A DNA stretch of 7,655 bases. It comes from Saprospiraceae bacterium. GTDB lineage: Bacteria > Bacteroidota > Bacteroidia > Chitinophagales > Saprospiraceae. The notes beneath the pieces were generated by a model. The model was given only the letters and a program-made list of their open reading frames with translations, made no database searches and was not told where the DNA came from. Location of the stretch: positions 1-7,655 of the forward strand of contig SLDF01000427.1 in assembly GCA_007125435.1 (NCBI GenBank), given 5' to 3'. Both the position numbers and the translations under genes were made by a program. Every line of letters starts with the position of its first letter. Within the stretch, counting starts at the first letter, position 1. This document shows, one piece after another, positions 1 to 7,002 of the stretch.

Positions 1-696
1 AACAGGCGAAATATTCCTTGCTAAAACGGCATTACAGAGACGTGCATCATCACAATTGTATATGAAAATATCGCTTTCATCTTGTTTTGAAGTAATATTC
101 CATTTAGCTCTAAAATAGATATCCATATTGTGATCATATCTATCCATGTGATCTGCTGTCAAATTGAGGAATACAGATATCTTTGGTTTAAACTGCCGCA
201 CGTCTTCTAATTGGAAGCTTGAAAGCTCGAGAACAACCCACTCATTTTCAAAGCGACATAAATACTCTGAAAAAGACAGACCAATATTGCCAGCAAGGCC
301 TACATCTACTCCATTTTCCCTTAGAATATGATGTATGAGCCTTGAAGTTGTTGTTTTACCGTTACTTCCTGTAATGCCAATGATGTTGGAGGAGGAATAT
401 CTGCCGGCATACTCAATCTCTGATATAATGGGCATGCCTGCTTTTCTCAGCTTTATTATCACAGGAATGTCCTGGGGAATGCCAGGGCTTTTGACGATAA
501 TATCTGCCATTAACAACTTTGACAATGTATGCCCTTCTTCTTCGTAAAGAATGGCATATTGGTCAAGAAAGCTTTTATTGGTTGTGGAAATTCTACCATT
601 GTCGCTTACGAAGGGATGATCACCGTTAATCTGTGCCAATCTGGCTGCCCATATACCGCTTTCGCCACCCCCTAGTATGACAACTGACTTTGGCAT
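1..696 (-). CDS. murD: UDP-N-acetylmuramoyl-L-alanine--D-glutamate ligase, C-terminal part cut off by the window
   Basis: Cytoplasmic Mur ligase that uses ATP to add D-glutamate to UDP-MurNAc-L-Ala. The 232 codons seen, about half of a usual MurD of roughly 450 residues, read without a stop to the window edge. Visible motifs are the N-terminal nucleotide-binding GGGESG (residues 9-14), SPGIP (70-74), the P-loop GITGSNGKTTT (107-117), GNIG (136-139), ELSSFQL (157-163, typical of MurD rather than the other Mur ligases) and NLTADHMDRY (178-187). Lys198 in the segment YFRAKW sits where family members carry the carbamylated lysine that holds the second magnesium. The ATG is chosen because it begins the canonical N-terminal domain and overlaps the mraY stop by one base (TAATG), implying translational coupling. 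The rest of the central domain and the C-terminal domain lie outside the window, so intactness cannot be judged. Confidence 0.97.
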   Translation of the reverse strand, partial: MPKSVVILGGGESGIWAARLAQINGDHPFVSDNGRISTTNKSFLDQYAILYEEEGHTLSKLLMADIIVKSPGIPQDIPVIIKLRKAGMPIISEIEYAGRYSSSNIIGITGSNGKTTTSRLIHHILRENGVDVGLAGNIGLSFSEYLCRFENEWVVLELSSFQLEDVRQFKPKISVFLNLTADHMDRYDHNMDIYFRAKWNITSKQDESDIFIYNCDDARLCNAVLARNISPV

Positions 697-1946
697 TATC
701 TGATTTTTAAAGTAATTATAGTTAGAACGGCTAGCAAAATGCCCACTATCCAAAATCTGGCAACAATCTTAGCTTCATGCATGCCTTTTTTCTGAAAATG
801 ATGGTGCAGTGGTGACATTAAGAAAATTCTACGCCCCTCCCCAGACTTCTTTTTTGTATATTTAAAGTAGCTGACTTGCAATACCACAGAGAGGTTTTCT
901 ACAAGAAATATCCCACACAGGATAGGAATCAAAAGTTCTTTTCGCAACAACAAAGCCATTGCGGCTACTATACCACCAATAGCTAACGATCCTGTATCAC
1001 CCATAAAGACGCGTGCTGGGTAGGCATTGTACCATAAAAATCCAATACACCCACCAAGAAAACAAGCAGAGTATATCACCAATTCACCACTGTAGGGTAT
1101 ATAGAAGATATTCAGATAATCTGCAAATACGGTATTACCGGACACGTATGCCAATACGCCTAACGTCCCACCTATAATAGCAGTTATCCCTGCTGCGAGA
1201 CCATCTAGCCCATCAGTCAGATTCGCGGCATTAGAAACAGCCGTAACGATAAAAATAACCAAAGGAATAAAGATGATCCAGGTCAAGTGTTCTGCATTTT
1301 CACCAAGAAAACTTAGGATATTGTTGTAATTCAGACTATTACCCTTAAAAAAGGGCACATTGGTGAGTTGTGTTTTGACATATGCCATGTCTCGAAGTCG
1401 CCCCATATGATCAGTGGCTACGACCTTTTCTATAATCTCATAATTTTTAGAAACGGCTTCATCAAGATTGACTCTAACTACTATTTTTTCAGAAGACAGC
1501 ATCGTGATGGCGATGAAGGCACCAAGCCCTACCTGTCCCAAAACTTTAAACTTTCCGCTTAGCCCTTTTTTATTCTTTTTAAATACCTTAATATAATCAT
1601 CGATGAAGCCAATCGCAGCCATCCAAACTGTAGCCACTATCATAGTGGAAATATATACATTATCCAACTTCGCTAACAATAGACATGGGATCAATGTGGC
1701 CATTATGATTATGATGCCACCCATTGTAGGTGTTCCTTGCTTTTGCTTTTGACCTTCTAAGCCGAGATCTCTTACAGACTCACCGACTTGTTTCCTTCTT
1801 AAAAATTCAATAATCTTGTCACCAATCAAAATTGAGATGATAAGGGAAAGCAGTATAGCAGCACCAGCTCTAAAAGTAATATACTGAAACAGCCTGGATC
1901 CAGGTATGTCGTATTGTTGCAAATATTCAAATAGGTGATACAGCAT
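696..1946 (-). CDS. mraY: Phospho-N-acetylmuramoyl-pentapeptide-transferase (lipid I synthase)
   Basis: Integral membrane enzyme that transfers phospho-MurNAc-pentapeptide from UDP to undecaprenyl phosphate, making lipid I on the cytoplasmic face. It is 416 residues long with about ten hydrophobic segments. Hallmarks: GTPTMGG (71-77), the Asp pair D116-D117 at the end of the third membrane segment, NLTDGLDG (242-249), MGDTGS (315-320) and the HHH motif (381-383). The catalytic aspartates of the family are therefore all present. Compared with the roughly 360-residue Proteobacterial enzyme there is an extra stretch between segments four and five, about residues 151-221, placed outside the membrane by family topology; long MraY forms are familiar in Bacteroidota. 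The ATG at 1946 opens the usual short periplasmic N-terminus. It lies 230 nt downstream of murE, the only large gap in the cluster, and probably has its own promoter. Its stop overlaps the murD start. Confidence 0.98.
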   Translation of the reverse strand: MLYHLFEYLQQYDIPGSRLFQYITFRAGAAILLSLIISILIGDKIIEFLRRKQVGESVRDLGLEGQKQKQGTPTMGGIIIIMATLIPCLLLAKLDNVYISTMIVATVWMAAIGFIDDYIKVFKKNKKGLSGKFKVLGQVGLGAFIAITMLSSEKIVVRVNLDEAVSKNYEIIEKVVATDHMGRLRDMAYVKTQLTNVPFFKGNSLNYNNILSFLGENAEHLTWIIFIPLVIFIVTAVSNAANLTDGLDGLAAGITAIIGGTLGVLAYVSGNTVFADYLNIFYIPYSGELVIYSACFLGGCIGFLWYNAYPARVFMGDTGSLAIGGIVAAMALLLRKELLIPILCGIFLVENLSVVLQVSYFKYTKKKSGEGRRIFLMSPLHHHFQKKGMHEAKIVARFWIVGILLAVLTIITLKIR

Positions 1947-1950
1947 TATA

Positions 1951-1992
1951 GTTCTAGTTAGGCTCGTTCGAAATAGTGATTAAGGCTAGAAC
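1951..1992 (-). repeat. 7-bp inverted repeat abutting the mraY start
   Basis: In the mRNA sense GTTCTAG (1992-1986) and CTAGAAC (1957-1951) are perfect complements separated by 28 nt. The second arm ends four bases before the mraY ATG, so a folded leader would cover the ribosome-binding region. No Shine-Dalgarno-like sequence is evident there, which is common in Bacteroidota. The pairing is short and has a long loop, so its stability is uncertain. Confidence 0.3.
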
Positions 1993-2042
1993 ACGCTCAA
2001 TTACTAGCGCACCCTACAATTATTACAATGGTTATTTTTATT

Positions 2043-2102
2043 AAAAACAGAGCAATGGACCACACATTATCCGGCCAAAGATATTGCAAACTGGCCCATT
2101 GC
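2043..2102 (-). terminator. Terminator-like hairpin downstream of murE
   Basis: On the minus strand GCAATGGGCC (2102-2093) can pair with GGTCCATTGC (2061-2052), giving ten base pairs with one G-U wobble, followed by TCTGTTTTT (2051-2043). The order of stem then T tract fits an intrinsic terminator for transcripts arriving from murE. Against it, the loop is 31 nt, much longer than in strong terminators, and the T tract is short and interrupted at its start. It may act only partially, as an attenuator, or not at all. Confidence 0.4.
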
Positions 2103-2104
2103 AA
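2076..2104 (-). promoter_or_regulatory. Putative Bacteroidota-type promoter for mraY and downstream genes
   Basis: The minus strand reads TTG (2104-2102), an 18-nt spacer, then TATCTTTG (2083-2076). This matches the pattern known for the primary sigma factor of Bacteroidota (TTG or TTTG at -33, TAnnTTTG at -7). Transcription would start near 2067-2072 and leave a leader of about 125 nt before mraY. The boxes lie in the 5' arm and loop of the terminator-like hairpin, so a transcript from here would lack the 5' arm and could not form it. The match is by pattern only; such short motifs also occur by chance in AT-rich DNA. Confidence 0.45.
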
Positions 2105-2176
2105 CTGTTAAACCAACCTGAGAAAAAAAATAACCTGCTCTTTAATCCGATTTATGTACCGGGCTTATCTCTGCCT

Positions 2177-3634
2177 CTAAGGCTCGATTAATTTCTTTAT
2201 TACATCCTTATCATCAAAAGGATGTTTAACACCATTTATCTCCTGATATTTCTCATGTCCTTTTCCTGCAACGATGACTATATCATTTGGTCTGGCGATT
2301 TGTTTTGCTGTTTGTATTGCTACTTTCCTATCGGGAATTGTCAATAGTCTTTTCAAATCCTCTGACATCAAATTAGCTTTCATATCCTCAATAATATCCT
2401 CAGCATTCTCCGACCTTGGATTATCTGCTGTAAAAATAGCTAACCCTTCGCCTTGAAGTGCTATTTTACCCATCACAGGTCTCTTTGTCTTATCTCGATC
2501 TCCGCCACAGCCGACTACAACAATGATTCTAGCGCCTTTTGACTTCATCTTATTCGCCGTAGCGATCACCTTTTCAAGGGCATCCGGTGTATGGGCATAA
2601 TCAACGATAAATGTCACCTGACTTACGGGGTCTTTGATAGCCTCAAAGCGCCCTTCTGCCCCTTTTAGCTGACTGAGTGCCACTAACGCCTCTTGTTTCC
2701 CAATGCCCAACTCCATCGCACATGCATAAGCTGCTAACAAGTTATAAGCATTAAACTCACCAGAAATCTGAGTAAATAGCTCCACATCATCAACCTCCAA
2801 ATGAAGTCCCATGACAGTGTCATCAAGCAACTTTGCCTGATAGTCGGCAATACGCTTCAGAGCAAATCTTCTTACCCGTGCGAATGTATTTTGCACCATG
2901 ACCTCTCCTCTCTTGTCATCGATATTTACGATAGCAAATGCATCAGAAGGCAAATGGTCAAAAAATTTCTTTTTTGCCTCAATGTAATTGGCAAATGTCT
3001 TATGATAGTCCAGGTGATCATGAGAAATATTAGTAAATATCCCACCAACAAAAACAATCCCTGCAATCCTGCTTTGATCAATGGCATGAGAGCTGACTTC
3101 CATGAATACAACTGTACAGTCCCTTTGCCTCATCTTAGAGAGAATCTCTTGCAGACTCATAGGATCAGGTGTCGTATGTGTAGCCGGTAATACATCAGTA
3201 TCGATCCTCACCTCTACTGTACTGATAAGACCTGCAACATTGCCCAATGACTTGAACATATCAAATAACAGTGTTGTGGTTGTTGTTTTCCCATTTGTTC
3301 CAGTAACACCAATGACCTTCATATGACGAGAAGGCTCGTCATACCAGGCTGATGCCATTATTCCGGCAACAGCTGCCGCATTTTCTACCACGACATATGT
3401 CACTTCGCTTTTCAAATTATCAGGTATGGACTCACAAATGATAGCAACAGCACCATTTTGAATCGCCTGGTCAATATACAGGTGCCCATCCGTTGATGTA
3501 CCTTTTATGGCTATAAATGCACCTTGCGTCTTGACTTTTCTACTGTCAATAGAAAGTCCACTCAGCTCCACATGCACTGAACCATTAATCTTTAAAGCCC
3601 TGACATCTTTGAGTAGAAATTGTAGTTTTCTCAA
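2177..3634 (-). CDS. murE: UDP-N-acetylmuramoyl-tripeptide synthetase, probably meso-diaminopimelate-adding
   Basis: Cytoplasmic Mur ligase that adds the third stem-peptide residue to UDP-MurNAc-L-Ala-D-Glu. It has 485 residues, a normal length. Motifs: N-terminal LSIDSRKV (27-34), P-loop GVTGTNGKTTT (109-119), TTPDP (154-158), HDHLDYH (205-211), the expected carbamylated lysine K221 in YIEAKKKFF, DYAHTPD (345-351), VGCGGDRDKTKRP (374-386), DNPR (404-407) and AGKGHE (456-461). DNPR marks meso-diaminopimelate-adding enzymes, whereas lysine-adding ones have a different sequence there, so an mDAP-type wall is inferred. The start is a TTG at 3634: no ATG is in frame before the in-frame TGA at 3655-3653, and the N-terminal domain needs this region. 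An AAAGGA stretch (3649-3644) lies 9 nt upstream. It begins 13 nt after the ftsI stop; murF does not follow it. Confidence 0.96.
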   Translation of the reverse strand: MRKLQFLLKDVRALKINGSVHVELSGLSIDSRKVKTQGAFIAIKGTSTDGHLYIDQAIQNGAVAIICESIPDNLKSEVTYVVVENAAAVAGIMASAWYDEPSRHMKVIGVTGTNGKTTTTTLLFDMFKSLGNVAGLISTVEVRIDTDVLPATHTTPDPMSLQEILSKMRQRDCTVVFMEVSSHAIDQSRIAGIVFVGGIFTNISHDHLDYHKTFANYIEAKKKFFDHLPSDAFAIVNIDDKRGEVMVQNTFARVRRFALKRIADYQAKLLDDTVMGLHLEVDDVELFTQISGEFNAYNLLAAYACAMELGIGKQEALVALSQLKGAEGRFEAIKDPVSQVTFIVDYAHTPDALEKVIATANKMKSKGARIIVVVGCGGDRDKTKRPVMGKIALQGEGLAIFTADNPRSENAEDIIEDMKANLMSEDLKRLLTIPDRKVAIQTAKQIARPNDIVIVAGKGHEKYQEINGVKHPFDDKDVIKKLIEP

Positions 3635-3649
3635 ATCATGACTTCCTTT
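3632..3649 (-). promoter_or_regulatory. murE: Unusual ribosome-binding and start region of murE
   Basis: The minus strand reads AAAGGA (3649-3644), AGTC, ATG ATT TGA (3639-3631), with the murE TTG codon at 3634-3632 overlapping that TGA (TTGA). The ATG is out of frame with murE and opens an ORF of only two codons. The ftsI stop TAA (3650-3648) overlaps the purine-rich stretch. Ribosomes could reinitiate at TTG after the UGA, or start directly at TTG from the AAAGGA site. Which happens cannot be told from sequence. Confidence 0.45.
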
Positions 3650-5771
3650 AATTCAATTCGATAAAAATCGTCTGGCCAGCAAGCTTGCCACCGGGTAAAA
3701 CCGACTGAGACCTTACCTTGCCGGTTCCATTTACCCTTACATCGAGCCCATTGTTTTCCAGAACATACAGGGCATCTCTTAATCCCATACCCCTGACATC
3801 AGGGACTGTATGCTCTGCAAGACTTCGCTCCGTCAGTAATAGTAAACTATCTCTGACTTGTACGGAAGCCCACTGGCCATCGGATTCCTTCCTTATTCTG
3901 AGACCAAAAAAATTAAAAACTTCTTCGAGTTCCTTAGTATATCCAGCACCACTAACCGGCAAGTCGTTTACCGCCAATTGTGGCTGTGTAGTTTTTTCTA
4001 TGGTTTTATGAAAAGCAGGGTCCACATTATAAATGTGATCTGCTATAGCTCTAAATACAGGCACGGCAACACTCGATCCGTAAAATGAACCATTACCGGG
4101 ATCATTTATGACAACTATTACACTGTACTTTGGCTGATCAGCCGGAAAATACCCGGCAAACGAAGCCTGATATTTTTTCTTTCCCTTGCGCTCTGAAGTA
4201 TAATAATCAATTACCGATGTTCCGGTCTTACCTGCAAAAGTATATTTATCTGTTTTGTATCGCTTAGCTGTACCTTGGTCCACGACACCTTCTAGTAGAT
4301 GTCTGGCACTCTCTATGGTTGAAGCTTTGGCTATTTGCTTCTTTAATACAGTAGGCTTAAATTTCTTAACTGTTCTACCAACCTCTCTCACCTCAGTTAC
4401 CAGATATGGCTTCATGAGCTCACCGCCATTAGCTACTGCATTGTAAAAATTTAGAATCTGCAATGGCGTCAGCTTAGCTTCATAACCTATAGCCATCCAA
4501 GGTATTGTCGTACGACTCCACATTTGATCCTGATTGTAAGCATCCTTTATATAAGGCTTGGCTTCTCCCTCTATCTCTATACCTGTCTTTTCATTAAGAC
4601 CAAACTGGTGAAGGCGCTCTATGTACTTCCTGCCACCCTTGTCTGGGCTATACACTTTATCTGCTACTGTGGCAATACCCACATTTGATGATGTCTGAAA
4701 AGACTCTTTTACTGTTGCCTTCACGTATCCATGCGGCTCAGCATCTCTCATGGATTGTCCATAAAAGGACTTAGGTCTGCCATAATTAAGCTCGATACTA
4801 TCTTCTACCGTTACAAGACCATCCTCCAACATGGCCATTAATGTAGCCAGTTTAAAAGTTGACCCGGGTTCAGCTGACATACCTACTGCATAGTTATAAT
4901 CCTCTACAAATCTACCATTAGATGACTTGCCGAGATTAACCATAGCTTTGATCTGCCCAGTCTTGACCTCCATCACTATAGCTGTTCCAAAAGCTGCATT
5001 GTGCTGTCGTAGTGCATCTGTAAGTGATTGATGCGCTATGTCTTGTATGGTCACATTTAAAGTTGTGACAATATCTTTTCCTTGTTTTGGGTTTACCGAG
5101 CTAAGATCGTCTATTGGCACCCATATATCAGGTCTTATTTTCTGCATCAACTGCTTACCCTTTTCACCTTTGAGAACACCGTCAAAAGTGGCTTCCAACC
5201 CTATGGAAGGGGCATTCTCTCTATACAAACCAATGGTTCGATGAGCGAGGTCTTTGAATGGCTTGACCCTTCTGGATTGTACCTGAACTATAAGACCACC
5301 CTTGTGCTGGCCGTATCTCAATATTGGAAATGTCTTGAGTCGATTAAGTTCCTGAAGCGATAACTGCTTAGCAATAAGCATGTATCGATTATCCCGTTGC
5401 CTATTTTGTACTAGGTGACTTTTCCAGGATTGAGCCGACCTTGATCTATCGACATACTTTGACAAGTACCAAGATAAAGAATCAATCTCTGCATTAAACA
5501 GGTTATCATCTAGCCCTCCGGCCCTTAAGTCCATGCGAACCTCAAAATACGGCAGACTCGAGGCCAATAAACTGCCATCATCAGCTAGGATATTACCACG
5601 TTCGGCTTCTACCTCTTTATACTTAACATAAGATTGCTCACCTTGACTTCTCCACTCTTCACCTTCTATGATTGCAATTTGAAATACTTTCCAGACTATG
5701 ACTGCCCCTAGGATCGCAAAACACGCGAACACTATATATAGTCTGGTTAATACTTCTTTCTTTACACTCAT
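3648..5771 (-). CDS. ftsI: Class B penicillin-binding protein, division transpeptidase with C-terminal PASTA domain
   Basis: Membrane-anchored D,D-transpeptidase that cross-links septal peptidoglycan, 707 residues. A short basic cytoplasmic N-terminus is followed by one membrane anchor (about 11-34), the class B dimerisation region starting with the conserved RGNI (58-61), and a transpeptidase domain (about 255-585). The three active-site motifs are intact: STFK (304-307, nucleophile Ser304), SSN (361-363) and KTGTS (515-519). Residues about 655-707 form one PASTA repeat (starting TVPDVRGM, with VLPGG near the end), a fold implicated in binding peptidoglycan or beta-lactams. A single PASTA repeat distinguishes it from the E. 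coli protein and fits Bacteroidota homologues. The ATG overlaps the ftsL-like stop as ATGA, a coupling arrangement. Its position after ftsL and before murE supports FtsI over an elongation-type PBP2. Confidence 0.96.
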   Translation of the reverse strand: MSVKKEVLTRLYIVFACFAILGAVIVWKVFQIAIIEGEEWRSQGEQSYVKYKEVEAERGNILADDGSLLASSLPYFEVRMDLRAGGLDDNLFNAEIDSLSWYLSKYVDRSRSAQSWKSHLVQNRQRDNRYMLIAKQLSLQELNRLKTFPILRYGQHKGGLIVQVQSRRVKPFKDLAHRTIGLYRENAPSIGLEATFDGVLKGEKGKQLMQKIRPDIWVPIDDLSSVNPKQGKDIVTTLNVTIQDIAHQSLTDALRQHNAAFGTAIVMEVKTGQIKAMVNLGKSSNGRFVEDYNYAVGMSAEPGSTFKLATLMAMLEDGLVTVEDSIELNYGRPKSFYGQSMRDAEPHGYVKATVKESFQTSSNVGIATVADKVYSPDKGGRKYIERLHQFGLNEKTGIEIEGEAKPYIKDAYNQDQMWSRTTIPWMAIGYEAKLTPLQILNFYNAVANGGELMKPYLVTEVREVGRTVKKFKPTVLKKQIAKASTIESARHLLEGVVDQGTAKRYKTDKYTFAGKTGTSVIDYYTSERKGKKKYQASFAGYFPADQPKYSVIVVINDPGNGSFYGSSVAVPVFRAIADHIYNVDPAFHKTIEKTTQPQLAVNDLPVSGAGYTKELEEVFNFFGLRIRKESDGQWASVQVRDSLLLLTERSLAEHTVPDVRGMGLRDALYVLENNGLDVRVNGTGKVRSQSVLPGGKLAGQTIFIELN

Positions 5772-6091
5772 GGTTTATGTCTGGTTATTATCCTTTTAGG
5801 TGCTTGAGTTTTATTTATTTCATTCTCTCCGATGATGGCCTGAGCAACTCTAGAATATGTGCTTGCATGCATTAATTCTGCTTTTTCGCTCATGTACTCC
5901 CACCGGAGTTCTCTAATGTCTTTCTTGAGGTATTCAATATTTCTTATTCGCTTTTCTGACATTAATGCCGTGGTAATGTATACCATACCTAAGGCAAATA
6001 AGAAATAGAATACGGGCATACTTTGTGCTACGAATCGCGTCGTACTTCCTGCCTTCAGGAAGCGGCGATTCAATTTTTTTGAATCATTCAT
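5768..6091 (-). CDS. ftsL: FtsL-like small bitopic cell division protein
   Basis: A 107-residue protein with a basic N-terminal tail (1-24), one hydrophobic membrane segment (about 25-44) and a charged stretch (about 46-73, EKRIRNIEYLKKDIRELRWEY-like) suited to a coiled coil, ending in a basic tail. This is the architecture of FtsL, which bridges FtsB/FtsQ and the FtsWI synthase in the divisome. FtsL diverges strongly between phyla, so the call rests on topology, on resemblance to the Bacteroidota FtsL_2-type family, and on its place between rsmH and ftsI, which is where FtsL lies in most dcw clusters. It starts with ATG 4 nt after the rsmH stop and overlaps ftsI by 4 nt (ATGA). No enzymatic motif is visible. 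Confidence 0.87.
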   Translation of the reverse strand: MNDSKKLNRRFLKAGSTTRFVAQSMPVFYFLFALGMVYITTALMSEKRIRNIEYLKKDIRELRWEYMSEKAELMHASTYSRVAQAIIGENEINKTQAPKRIITRHKP

Positions 6092-6095
6092 CAGG

Positions 6096-6998
6096 TTATT
6101 TTTTTACTGCAATTCTCAGTTTTGCGCTACTAGAGCGCGGGTTTTGGCGAATCTCATCAGCATCCGCCACAATTGGTTTTTTAGTGATGACTTGGAATGG
6201 TCTGGTTATTTTTCCGAAATCATCCTTAATGAGCTCACCGGTAAAAGTGCCGCTCTTCATAAAGTGCTTGACCAATCGATCTTCAAGAGAATGGTATGAT
6301 AATACCACCAATCGCCCACCGGGCTTCAACACTCTAAGGGATTGAGTCAATAAGTCCTTTAAGCTTTCTAACTCCTCGTTGACCTCTATACGAAGAGCTT
6401 GAAATACCTGGGATAAATATCGGTGTCTATCACCTATCATGACCTGATCTAAAATGGTCATCAGATCATCGACAGTTTGGATGGATCTCGCTTTTCGTTC
6501 TGCTGTAATTTTGGCCGCCAGCGTGCGCGCATTGCGAATCTCTCCATATTGACCGAATATATCCCAGAGTGCTTTTTCTGAATACCCATTGAGTATGGTA
6601 GCTGCAGTCTTATCACCCTGCTGACTCATCCGCATATCCAAATTGGCATTTTGTCTATGCGTAAATCCTCTTTCAGGCTGATCAAACTGATAAGACGAAA
6701 CGCCTAAATCAGCTATAATACCATCAACTTCAGAAACTTGATGCACCCTCAAAAAACGTGAAAAGTACCTAAAATTTGCTTGTATAAGTGTAAACCGATC
6801 ATCATCGGGCAAGTGAGTCAGCACGTCAGGATCCTGGTCAAATGCAATGAGTTGGCCCTCATCACTCAATCTTTCCAAAATCCCCCTGCTGTGGCCTCCT
6901 CCCCCAAAGGTAACATCAATGTAAACACCACTAATGTCAGTGATTAACCCCTCCAGAGTTGGCTCAAAAAGCACCGGTATGTGATACGATTCACTCAT
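6096..6998 (-). CDS. rsmH: 16S rRNA (cytosine(1402)-N(4))-methyltransferase RsmH
   Basis: S-adenosylmethionine-dependent enzyme (older name MraW) that methylates N4 of C1402 in the decoding site of 16S rRNA. Counting from the chosen ATG it has 300 residues, a usual length. Visible signatures: YHIPVL close to the N-terminus, the SAM-binding DVTFGGGGHS (28-37), DLGVSS (97-102) followed by RGFTH (110-114) and LDMRM (120-124), SYHSLEDR (234-241), and NPRSSSAKLR near the C-terminus (286-295). I chose ATG at 6998 because it lies 5 residues before YHIPVL, as is usual in the family, and 4 nt after the mraZ stop with an AGG just upstream. A GTG at 7016 in the same frame would add six residues and overlap mraZ by 14 nt; it cannot be excluded. 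The stop is 4 nt before ftsL. Confidence 0.97.
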   Translation of the reverse strand: MSESYHIPVLFEPTLEGLITDISGVYIDVTFGGGGHSRGILERLSDEGQLIAFDQDPDVLTHLPDDDRFTLIQANFRYFSRFLRVHQVSEVDGIIADLGVSSYQFDQPERGFTHRQNANLDMRMSQQGDKTAATILNGYSEKALWDIFGQYGEIRNARTLAAKITAERKARSIQTVDDLMTILDQVMIGDRHRYLSQVFQALRIEVNEELESLKDLLTQSLRVLKPGGRLVVLSYHSLEDRLVKHFMKSGTFTGELIKDDFGKITRPFQVITKKPIVADADEIRQNPRSSSAKLRIAVKK

Positions 6999-7002
6999 AT
7001 AC

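Larger units (their letters stand above)
1947..2176 (-). other. Non-coding gap between murE and mraY with regulatory structure
   Basis: This 230-nt stretch carries no credible ORF on either strand. In transcription order it holds a run of eight T (2130-2123) with no clear stem before it, a long-loop hairpin followed by a T tract (2102-2043), a promoter-like TTG-N18-TATCTTTG inside that hairpin (2104-2076), and a 7-bp inverted repeat whose second arm ends 4 nt before the mraY ATG (1992-1951). All other visible gene junctions here are overlaps or gaps of 13 nt or less, so this gap is likely a regulatory break between murE and mraY. The parts are described in their own entries. Confidence 0.6.

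Noticed and set aside
335..547. 70-codon plus-strand ORF near the left end
   Set aside because: It is the complement of the murD P-loop region; murD on the minus strand is unmistakable.
2055..2111. 18-codon plus-strand ORF in the murE-mraY gap
   Set aside because: Very short, no start signal, and it overlaps the hairpin and promoter-like sequence.
2121..2131. Run of eight T (minus strand) as a murE terminator
   Set aside because: The sequence just before it has only a 3-bp CCG/CGG pairing, too weak for an intrinsic terminator. The later hairpin at 2102-2052 is a better candidate.
2801..3190. 129-codon plus-strand ORF opposite murE
   Set aside because: It lies wholly within the well-conserved murE coding region on the other strand, has a Cys- and Arg-rich composition with no recognisable domain, and no start signal.
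6025..6345. 106-codon plus-strand ORF opposite rsmH and ftsL
   Set aside because: It spans the junction of two clear minus-strand genes and its sequence is fully explained as their complement.
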